Assembly: GCA_947449515.1 (NCBI GenBank)
Contig: CANFSD010000062.1
Span: forward strand, 1 to 8,301
Source: Bacteroidota bacterium
GTDB taxonomy: Bacteria; Bacteroidota; Bacteroidia; UKL13-3
DNA: 8,301 nt
Direction: 5' to 3'
The notes below the pieces were generated by a model. That model was not told the DNA's origin and did no database searches. It saw nothing but the letters and a program-made list of their open reading frames with translations. A program made the position numbers and the translations under genes. Positions 1 through 5,824 of the stretch are shown piece after piece (the stretch's first letter is position 1; every line of letters begins with the position of its first letter).

Positions 1-216
1 AATGTTGAGCCGAACCAATACATGCGCTATTTTAATGATGGTCCCTTTACCATTGCTACTGGCGTGCCTCAAGAATCAGCACCTGCAATAGGTGTATTTG
101 CAGGCTATAAGATCATAGAAAAATACATGAAAGAGAATTCGAATGTAAGCCTAGAGGAATTAATGCAAAATGCCAATTGGGACGAGATTCTTAAATCGAG
201 TAATTACCGCCCTTAA
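1..216 (+). CDS. GldB-like protein, C-terminal fragment (5' end outside window)
   Basis: Reading frame 1 is open from the first base to a TAA at 214-216, giving 71 residues of a C-terminus. The segment with PQESAPAIGVFAGYKIIEKYM, then VSLEELM, then the ending ILKSSNYRP resembles the C-terminus of GldB, a lipoprotein tied to gliding motility and type IX secretion in Bacteroidota. In that family a Pro/Gly-rich stretch leads into a 'G.(Y/W).IV.SYM' helix, a 'VSL.EL' helix and a final 'IL.KS.Y.P'. Related DUF2268-like putative zinc proteases share this fold, so the exact family is uncertain without the N-terminal half. The signal peptide, lipobox and any metal-binding motif are upstream of the window. 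The ATG at 22 is internal, because the frame is open and family-like before it. A hairpin terminator follows 27 bases after the stop, so the gene probably ends its transcription unit and is not co-transcribed with susC. Confidence 0.55.
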   Translation, partial: NVEPNQYMRYFNDGPFTIATGVPQESAPAIGVFAGYKIIEKYMKENSNVSLEELMQNANWDEILKSSNYRP

Positions 217-243
217 GCGACCTGTTGTAAAATTAAGTCATTC

Positions 244-268
244 AAATCCATGTTTTTTTGGATTTTTT
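244..268 (+). terminator. Intrinsic terminator after the GldB-like gene
   Basis: The arms AAATCCA (244-250) and TGGATTT (259-265) pair perfectly over 7 bp around an 8-base loop. The T-run 263-268 overlaps and extends the right arm. The stem has only three G-C pairs, so it is a modest terminator. It is correctly placed between the upstream stop codon and the susC start. Confidence 0.5.
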
Positions 269-309
269 AGGGTTGTTTTATATCTTCTCTTTTGTAAATA
301 AAAACGCAA

Positions 310-3300
310 ATGAGAAAAAAACTACTTACTTTACTACTGGCATGGATGGTATCCATGGTTACAGTATGGGCACAAACCCGCCAAATTACGGGACTTGTGT
401 CGGATCGCAAGGAGCCCATTTTTGGCGCTACTGTGCAAGTTAAAGGAACTGCTATTGGCACAGTTACCAATGCAAATGGTCGTTATGTGCTCGATGTTCC
501 AACAACCGCTACTGCAGTTGTTATTAAATCAAAAGGTTACAAGACTATTGAATTGAGTATTGCCGGTCAATCTGAAATCAATGCGATTTTAATTGTAGAC
601 AATGAAAACCTAGATGAAATGGTTGTTACCGCTTTTGGTATTGAGCATGAAAGAAAAACTTTAGGTTATTCATCTCAAAAAATTGGTGGCGATGATTTGA
701 AAAAATCTGGCGAACAAAACATGATTCAAGGTTTAGCGGGTAAAGCTGCGGGTGTTTATGTACAAGGTTCTGGAGGTACTCCTGGAGCTTCCGCAAAAGT
801 GCTATTGCGTGGTAACGTAACTTTTACCGGTGAAAATCAACCCTTAATTGTGGTAGATGGTGTGCCAATTGACAACAGCACTTCTCAAAGTGTTGCCGGA
901 GATTATCCATACAATGCCAACTTACAAGGTGTTAACTCCTCTAACCGTGGGGTAGATATTAACCCTGATGATATTGAAAGTATGAATATCTTGAAAGGCC
1001 CAGCCGCTGCAGCTTTATATGGTGTGCGCGCAGGTGCAGGTGCTATTATTATTACTACCAAAAAAGGTAAAAAAGGAGCTAAAAGTTTCAGTGTAGATTT
1101 AAACTCTTCAATTGAAATTTCTCAAGTAAACAAACTTCCTAACTTGCAAATGAAATATTCGCAAGGTACTGGTGGTGGTGCTTTAAATGCAGATCAATCT
1201 GGTTCTATTGGAGCTGGTATTTATAAGCCAGGCACAACCTCTGCAAATTGGGGTAACTTAACCAAAGACAGTTTGGGTATTACTCCTACAGATAATATGG
1301 GTAACTTCTTTAAAACGGGTTATGCCTACAACAACAATATTTCAATAACCAATAACACAGAAAACAGCTCAATGCGTGTTTCTATTGGTAGGTTAACACA
1401 ATCGGGTGTTGTTCCAAATACTTCTTTTGAACGTACTTCTGCGCGTATCTCAATGGACTCTCGTTTGAGTAAACGTTTTACAATGGGTGGTACAGTTAAT
1501 TTAATTAATTCAGGTGGAGTGCGTTCGCAAAATGGTAGTAATCTTTCTGGTGTAATGTTAGGTTTATTAAGAGCGCCAAACAGCTTTAATTTAAATGATC
1601 CTAACCAAGGTGGTTATAAAAATCCTGATGGAACACAACGTCAATATTTCGGAATCTATGACAATCCATATTGGACAGTTTATGAAAATCCATTTAAAGA
1701 CAATGTAAACCGTGCTTTGGGTAATATTAACTTTACCTATGATCCATTAGATTGGATGAGTATCACCTACCGTTTGGGTACCGATATGTACACAGACCAA
1801 CGTAAACAAATTTTTGCAATTGGATCATGGGCGCCAGACAATGCACCTGGCGGAGAAATAGATGAAAATACCCAAAGGTATAAAGAATACTATTCAGACC
1901 TTTTGGTAACCATCAAAAAAGACCTTTCTCCTGATTTGAAAACTACTTTATTAGTTGGTAATAATTTAAATCACCGTTACAGCCAAGATTTATTCTTAAG
2001 AGGACGTGATTTAAGTGCTCCTGGTAATTACAACTTATCTAATGCTGCAACTTTATATTCAAGTGAAGGAAATGTTACCATTAGAACTGCAGCTCTTTTT
2101 GCAGATTTTAACGCAGCCTACAAAAACTTTTTGTTTATTGGATTAACTGGTCGTAACGAATGGGCTTCTACTTTTGGAACTGCAAAAAATAATTTCTTTT
2201 ATCCATCAGCTAATATTTCATTAGTATTTAGTGAATTGGTGAAAATTCCAAAAATGAGCTTCGGTAAAGTACGTTTAGCATATGCGCAAGCAGGTATGAG
2301 TCCTGATCCATACAGAACGCGCACCTATTTTACACGTGCAACCTACACAGATGGTTTCACTGGTGGTTTATCATTCCCTTACTTAGGTCAAAATGGTTAT
2401 GGCTACTCTTCTTTAATTGGAAATCCAAACTTGCGTCCTGAAAGAAATACGGGAATGGAAGTTGGTGCCGATATAAGATTCTTCGAAAGTCGTTTTGGCA
2501 TTGATTTTACTTATTACAACCAAAAATCTACCGATCTTTTGGTAACCCGTCCTATCGCACCATCAACTGGTTACTCTAACTTATATACCAATGCAGGTTC
2601 AATGGTAAACAAAGGTATTGAGTTAATCGTAAGTGGCACACCTGTTAAAACAAAAGATTTCTCATGGGATATCAATGTGAATTATGCCCGTAACAGAAAT
2701 ACTGTTTTAGAATTGGGTGAAGGCTTAAAAGAAATTAGTCTTGAATCTGGTTTCACCGAAATGGGAGCTTATGCAATTAAAAACTTGCCTTATGGCGTAT
2801 TGTATGGCACACGTTGGGACAGAACCTCTAATGGTGATTTAATTATTGGCGCAAATGGTTTGCCTAGAAAAGCTTTAGAAAGAGGTCAAATTGGTAACCC
2901 TTATCCAAAATGGTATGGCGGTATCAGAAATACTTTTACCTACAAAAAACTTAGTTTCACATTTTTATGGGATGTGCGCGTTGGTGGAGATATTTGGAAT
3001 GGAACTTGGGCACGTTTAAATAATATTGGACGTACCGCAGAATCTGCCGAAGGTCGTGAGAAATTCTATATCATCCCTGGTCAAAAAGTTGTGAGCGTAA
3101 ACCCTGATGGTTCTGAAAATTACGAAAGCAATGACATCAAAATATCTGCCTACAATTACTACAGAACTTTCAAAGGTGATGGTGGTGCTTATGCAGCAGA
3201 AAATGCTATTCAAGATGGTGGATGGGTTCGTTTACGTGATGCAAGCATCAGCTATGCATTGCCAATTGGCCCTAAAGCAAGCCGCAAAATTAAAGGTGTA

Positions 3301-3462
3301 ACCTTATCGGTAACTGGTCGTAACTTATTATTGTTTACAGACTATACCGGTGTTGATCCAGAAACTAGTTTAACTGGTGCTGGTTCTAATATTGGTGGAT
3401 GGGATTATTTTAATAACCCAGGTACCAAATCATACACTTTTGCTTTAAAAGCTAGTTTCTAA
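310..3462 (+). CDS. SusC/RagA-family TonB-dependent outer-membrane transporter
   Basis: This 1050-residue protein is full length for a SusC-type transporter, the outer-membrane barrel that imports oligomeric nutrients using TonB energy. Residues 1-21 are a signal peptide (basic MRKK, hydrophobic core, cleavage expected after VWA21). Residues ~25-96 form a carboxypeptidase-D regulatory-like domain with the GATVQVKGT and GTVTNANGRY signatures. DEMVVTAFG (102-110) is the usual SusC TonB-box region. The plug covers ~116-255, with LLRGNV, VDGVPID (182-188), LKGPAAAALYG (228-238) and an ITTKKGKKG end. The rest is a barrel ending in the aromatic residue typical of outer-membrane proteins (LKASF). 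No STN domain precedes it, so signalling to an anti-sigma factor is not indicated. The start is the ATG that gives a clean signal peptide; upstream is A-rich with no Shine-Dalgarno. I found no exact TAnnTTTG promoter box in 217-309. susD follows 27 bp downstream. The substrate cannot be told from sequence. Confidence 0.96.
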   Translation: MRKKLLTLLLAWMVSMVTVWAQTRQITGLVSDRKEPIFGATVQVKGTAIGTVTNANGRYVLDVPTTATAVVIKSKGYKTIELSIAGQSEINAILIVDNENLDEMVVTAFGIEHERKTLGYSSQKIGGDDLKKSGEQNMIQGLAGKAAGVYVQGSGGTPGASAKVLLRGNVTFTGENQPLIVVDGVPIDNSTSQSVAGDYPYNANLQGVNSSNRGVDINPDDIESMNILKGPAAAALYGVRAGAGAIIITTKKGKKGAKSFSVDLNSSIEISQVNKLPNLQMKYSQGTGGGALNADQSGSIGAGIYKPGTTSANWGNLTKDSLGITPTDNMGNFFKTGYAYNNNISITNNTENSSMRVSIGRLTQSGVVPNTSFERTSARISMDSRLSKRFTMGGTVNLINSGGVRSQNGSNLSGVMLGLLRAPNSFNLNDPNQGGYKNPDGTQRQYFGIYDNPYWTVYENPFKDNVNRALGNINFTYDPLDWMSITYRLGTDMYTDQRKQIFAIGSWAPDNAPGGEIDENTQRYKEYYSDLLVTIKKDLSPDLKTTLLVGNNLNHRYSQDLFLRGRDLSAPGNYNLSNAATLYSSEGNVTIRTAALFADFNAAYKNFLFIGLTGRNEWASTFGTAKNNFFYPSANISLVFSELVKIPKMSFGKVRLAYAQAGMSPDPYRTRTYFTRATYTDGFTGGLSFPYLGQNGYGYSSLIGNPNLRPERNTGMEVGADIRFFESRFGIDFTYYNQKSTDLLVTRPIAPSTGYSNLYTNAGSMVNKGIELIVSGTPVKTKDFSWDINVNYARNRNTVLELGEGLKEISLESGFTEMGAYAIKNLPYGVLYGTRWDRTSNGDLIIGANGLPRKALERGQIGNPYPKWYGGIRNTFTYKKLSFTFLWDVRVGGDIWNGTWARLNNIGRTAESAEGREKFYIIPGQKVVSVNPDGSENYESNDIKISAYNYYRTFKGDGGAYAAENAIQDGGWVRLRDASISYALPIGPKASRKIKGVTLSVTGRNLLLFTDYTGVDPETSLTGAGSNIGGWDYFNNPGTKSYTFALKASF

Positions 3463-3489
3463 CATGTTTAACGATTAAAAGAAATTACA

Positions 3490-4881
3490 ATGAAAAAAAT
3501 AACATATAGCGTCTTAGCCCTATTGCTAATAACGTTTACGGGTTGTAAGAAATTCGTTGATGGATATGATACATCTCCAAACGATCCTTCGGTAGTTACC
3601 CCTGCCTTGTTATTGTCTAATTGCGAGGTTGCTTATTTTGCAACTGCCAATGGACAATTAAGTCGCCAAACTTCAATGATGGTGCAACAATCTACTGGCG
3701 TTGATGGTCAAAGTCGTGATGCCAATGAATATGCAATTGACGAAGGTTCTAATGTGAACGAATGGTCAGTAATATATGGCAATGGTTTAAATAACCTTAA
3801 AACCCTCTACAACCAAGCAGGAGTAGCAAATCCTTACTATCAAGGTATAGCTAGAATTATGCAAGCAATGTTCTTGGGTGTGGCAACAGATTTATGGGGA
3901 GATGTTCCTAATAGAGATGCTTTGAATGGCGAAAAAGGTTTGTCTCCTAAATATGATGCCCAGGCCGATGTAATTGCTGATATTCAGGATTATTTAGATG
4001 AGGGAATTGCCTTGCTAAAGAAACCTGCTGAAGCCAATAGAATTGTGCCGGGTACAGATGATTATATTTATGGTGGAACTGTGGATGCATGGATTGCTGC
4101 TGCACATGTAATCAAAGCACGTTATTATAACCGCTTAAGTAAAAGAGATGCTGCAGGTTCTGCTGCAAGCGCCTTGGCTTCATTAAATGATGCCAAATTA
4201 GCGGGCTTTGTAGCCAATACCAATAATATGAATGCAATTTTCGGAACAAAAAGCAATGAGTACAACCAATGGTACGCATTTACTGTTGTTGAGCGCGCGG
4301 GTTATATGAAAACTGGTTTAACCATGACAAACATAATGAACGCATGGGCCGATCCTCGTTTGCCTTTCTATTGCATGCCTGATTCAGGTGGTTATTATAA
4401 CGGTTCTGCAACAGATGCACAAAATTTAGATGCATCGGAAGTAGGTCCGTATTTGGCAACAGATGCAGCTCCATTTCCTTTGGTTACTTATGCAGAAGCT
4501 AAATTTATTGAAGCAGAAGCGAAGTTTAGAGCCAACGACAAAGCTGCTGCTGCAACTGCGCATAACGATGCCGTAATTGCTAGTGTAAACGCAGTTACAG
4601 GAGTTGCTCCTCAACAAATTTTTGTGGATAGCCAAGCCAGTGAAACTGCCGCAACTATTTCTTTAGAAAAAATAATGACACACAAATATGTGGCTATGTT
4701 TGGACAAATAGAAGCTTATGCAGATTGGAGAAGAACGGGAATTCCAGCACTAACTCCTAATGCTAACTCAAACTTAGGCGCAATTCCTAGACGCTTGCCA
4801 ACTGTATTGGATGAGCGTCTTTACAACACCAATGCACCAAAAAATTCAGACCTTAAACTGCCTGTTTGGTGGGATAATTAA
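3490..4881 (+). CDS. SusD-like surface lipoprotein (SusD-like_2 type)
   Basis: This 463-residue protein is the partner of the upstream SusC-type pore: it sits as a lid on the cell surface and binds the substrate. A lipoprotein signal peptide ends in the lipobox FTGC, with Cys19 as the lipidated residue, followed by KK rather than Asp, which fits outer-membrane sorting. Family signatures in order are GYDTSPNDPS (25-34) after the lipid anchor, DLWGDVP (134-140), a PKYDAQADVIADIQDYLDEG segment (~153-172), an Ala-rich TPR-like helical stretch (AKFIEAEAKFRAND), then ADWRRTG (411-417), IPRRLP (432-437) and a C-terminal VWWDN. This pattern and the short length fit SusD-like_2 (PF12771) better than the longer classical SusD/RagB. 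The start has the A-rich leader AAAAGAAATTACA and no obvious Shine-Dalgarno. It is the last gene of a two-gene operon, since a strong terminator follows 16 bases after the stop. The ligand is unknown. Confidence 0.93.
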   Translation: MKKITYSVLALLLITFTGCKKFVDGYDTSPNDPSVVTPALLLSNCEVAYFATANGQLSRQTSMMVQQSTGVDGQSRDANEYAIDEGSNVNEWSVIYGNGLNNLKTLYNQAGVANPYYQGIARIMQAMFLGVATDLWGDVPNRDALNGEKGLSPKYDAQADVIADIQDYLDEGIALLKKPAEANRIVPGTDDYIYGGTVDAWIAAAHVIKARYYNRLSKRDAAGSAASALASLNDAKLAGFVANTNNMNAIFGTKSNEYNQWYAFTVVERAGYMKTGLTMTNIMNAWADPRLPFYCMPDSGGYYNGSATDAQNLDASEVGPYLATDAAPFPLVTYAEAKFIEAEAKFRANDKAAAATAHNDAVIASVNAVTGVAPQQIFVDSQASETAATISLEKIMTHKYVAMFGQIEAYADWRRTGIPALTPNANSNLGAIPRRLPTVLDERLYNTNAPKNSDLKLPVWWDN

Positions 4882-4896
4882 TCTTCAACATTAATT
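4876..4896. repeat. AT-only inverted repeat across the susD stop codon
   Basis: AATTAAT (4876-4882) is the exact reverse complement of ATTAATT (4890-4896), with CTTCAAC between. The left arm contains the TAA stop (4879-4881). All seven pairs are A-U, so the RNA hairpin would be weak. It lies directly upstream of the main terminator. It may be chance in AT-rich DNA. Confidence 0.35.
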
Positions 4897-4897
4897 T

Positions 4898-4935
4898 AAA
4901 AAAACGGATCACTTATTTAGTGGTCCGTTTTTTTT
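4898..4935 (+). terminator. Strong intrinsic terminator of the susC-susD operon
   Basis: ACGGATCAC (4904-4912) pairs with GTGGTCCGT (4920-4928) over 9 bp with one G-U wobble and a 7-base loop, TTATTTA. An A-run (4898-4904) on the left and eight T's (4928-4935) on the right can extend the stem and give the U-tract. The A-run would also supply a T-run on the minus strand, but no minus-strand gene reads into it. Confidence 0.88.
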
Positions 4936-4942
4936 ATGTTTG
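4935..4942 (+). promoter_or_regulatory. Candidate Bacteroidota -7 box (TATGTTTG) for the MOSC gene
   Basis: The octamer TATGTTTG is an exact match to the Bacteroidota housekeeping -7 consensus TAnnTTTG. It begins at the last T of the upstream terminator and ends 4 bases before the GTG start at 4947. Initiation a few bases downstream of such a box would put the transcript's 5' end at or beside the start codon. No good TTG/TTTG -33 element lies at the expected 17-23 base distance, because that space is the terminator hairpin. A nearly identical tail occurs after the next terminator, where no plus-strand gene follows, which weakens the call. Confidence 0.25.
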
Positions 4943-4946
4943 AATT

Positions 4947-5750
4947 GTGCTAAAAATTTCTTCTATATATATTTATCCAATAAAAGGATTGCCGGCTATT
5001 TCTTTAAATAGCGCAAAAGTTCTTGCCGCTGGACTAGAATTCGACAGGCGTTGGATGCTCATTGATGAGAATGGTGTTTTTATCAGTCAAAGAAATACTC
5101 CCTTATTGTCTCAGTTTACCATTGCCCAAAATGAAAATGGTTTTTTAATTCAATATCCTCCCCTTAATAATAGTTTGCAAATACCATTTACTTCATACGG
5201 AATTAGCATGAACGTGCGTGTTTGGGATGATAATTTTTCAGCATCTCATTATGCCACTTATGCCGACGAGTGGTTTAGTGAAATTTTGGGAATTAACTGC
5301 AACTTGGTTTGCATGCAAGCAAACAGCCTACGCCTAATTGAAGCCAAGTATAATAGCGGGTCTGAGCCAGTAAGTTTTGCAGATGGATTCCCAATTCTGA
5401 TGATAGGAGAGGAGTCTTTAAAAGACTTAAATAATAAATTGGATCACCCAATATTAATGGATCGTTTTCGACCCAATATTGTATTTGAGGGAGGTGCCCC
5501 TTATTATGAAGATGAAATAGCAGCCTTCGGTATCGGTTCGAACCAATTTATGGCTGTAAAACCCTGTGCAAGATGCCAAGTTACCACCATAAACCAGCAG
5601 AGTGGGGAAATGGGAAAAGAACCATTGAAAACGCTGGCAACCTATAGGATGAAAAACAATAAAATAATGTTTGGCCAAAATGTAATTCCAAAAACAGAAA
5701 ATGGATTTATTTCAGTAGGCGATGAACTACTTGTTCATTCTTTGAAATAA
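4947..5750 (+). CDS. MOSC-domain protein (mARC/YcbX-like, predicted molybdenum-cofactor enzyme)
   Basis: The product has 267 residues. Residues 1 to ~120 match the MOSC N-terminal beta-barrel domain: ISSIYIYPIKGL opens it, followed by GLEFDRRWMLID (29-40) and FISQRN. The MOSC domain proper follows with FADGFPILM (144-152), RFRPN (173-177), and PCARC (206-210) leading into QVTTI. The PC.RC motif holds the conserved cysteine that ligates molybdenum in mARC/YcbX proteins, which reduce N-hydroxylated and related compounds. E. coli YcbX carries a C-terminal 2Fe-2S ferredoxin domain; this protein stops where that would begin, so a separate electron donor is expected. The start is GTG: the in-frame codons before it are TGA (4941) and ATT (4944), and translation from GTG gives the family N-terminus. 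It lies 11 bases after the T-run of the susD terminator, so transcription needs read-through or a promoter overlapping that terminator. Family is secure; the substrate is not known. Confidence 0.9.
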   Translation: MLKISSIYIYPIKGLPAISLNSAKVLAAGLEFDRRWMLIDENGVFISQRNTPLLSQFTIAQNENGFLIQYPPLNNSLQIPFTSYGISMNVRVWDDNFSASHYATYADEWFSEILGINCNLVCMQANSLRLIEAKYNSGSEPVSFADGFPILMIGEESLKDLNNKLDHPILMDRFRPNIVFEGGAPYYEDEIAAFGIGSNQFMAVKPCARCQVTTINQQSGEMGKEPLKTLATYRMKNNKIMFGQNVIPKTENGFISVGDELLVHSLK

Positions 5751-5762
5751 ACATATAAAAAC

Positions 5763-5799
5763 AAAAAAGCAGGACTCATTGCTGAATCCTGCTTTTTTT
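5763..5799. terminator. Bidirectional terminator between convergent MOSC gene and gcvP
   Basis: AAAAAAGCAGGA (5763-5774) pairs with TCCTGCTTTTTT (5787-5798) over 12 bp. Beyond a C/A mismatch, TCA (5776-5778) and TGA (5783-5785) add three pairs around a TTGC loop. The T-run 5793-5799 serves the plus strand, starting 12 bases after the MOSC stop. The A-runs on the left read as T-runs on the minus strand and serve gcvP, whose stop is 15 bases away. Confidence 0.9.
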
Positions 5800-5805
5800 A
5801 TGTTT

Positions 5806-5824
5806 AAGCAATTATTAATTGCTT
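5806..5824. repeat. Inverted repeat across the gcvP stop codon
   Basis: AAGCAATT (5806-5813) and AATTGCTT (5817-5824) are perfect 8-base reverse complements around a 3-base spacer ATT. The gcvP stop (minus-strand TAA, 5815-5817) lies in the loop and the first base of one arm. On the gcvP mRNA this would form a small hairpin just before the main terminator. It has no T-run of its own, so it is not a second terminator. Chance is possible. Confidence 0.45.

Noticed and set aside
268..302. Possible promoter for susC (TAGGGTTG at 268-275, CTCTTTTG at 287-294)
   Set aside because: Neither matches TAnnTTTG exactly and neither has a TTG at the right upstream distance. A promoter must exist here or upstream, but I cannot place it.
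258..443. 61-codon plus-strand frame overlapping the susC start
   Set aside because: It starts at a TTG inside the terminator, runs out of frame into the susC signal-peptide region, and shows no family-like features.
267..470. 67-codon minus-strand frame opposite the susC start
   Set aside because: Antisense shadow of the susC N-terminus; Cys/Val-rich composition without domain features and no promoter or ribosome-site support.
3461..3468. Palindrome AACATGTT at the susC stop, in the susC-susD gap
   Set aside because: Eight bases with no spacer cannot form a useful hairpin, there is no T-run, and it is expected by chance; the 27-base gap otherwise holds only the A-rich susD leader.
4280..4635. 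Two minus-strand frames inside susD (4280-4474 and 4426-4635)
   Set aside because: They overlap each other and lie wholly opposite a well-supported susD; the Cys/Ser-rich, low-order translations look like antisense noise.
5454..5678. 74-codon minus-strand frame inside the MOSC gene
   Set aside because: Lies opposite the conserved RFRPN and PCARC region, which fixes the plus-strand frame as the real one.
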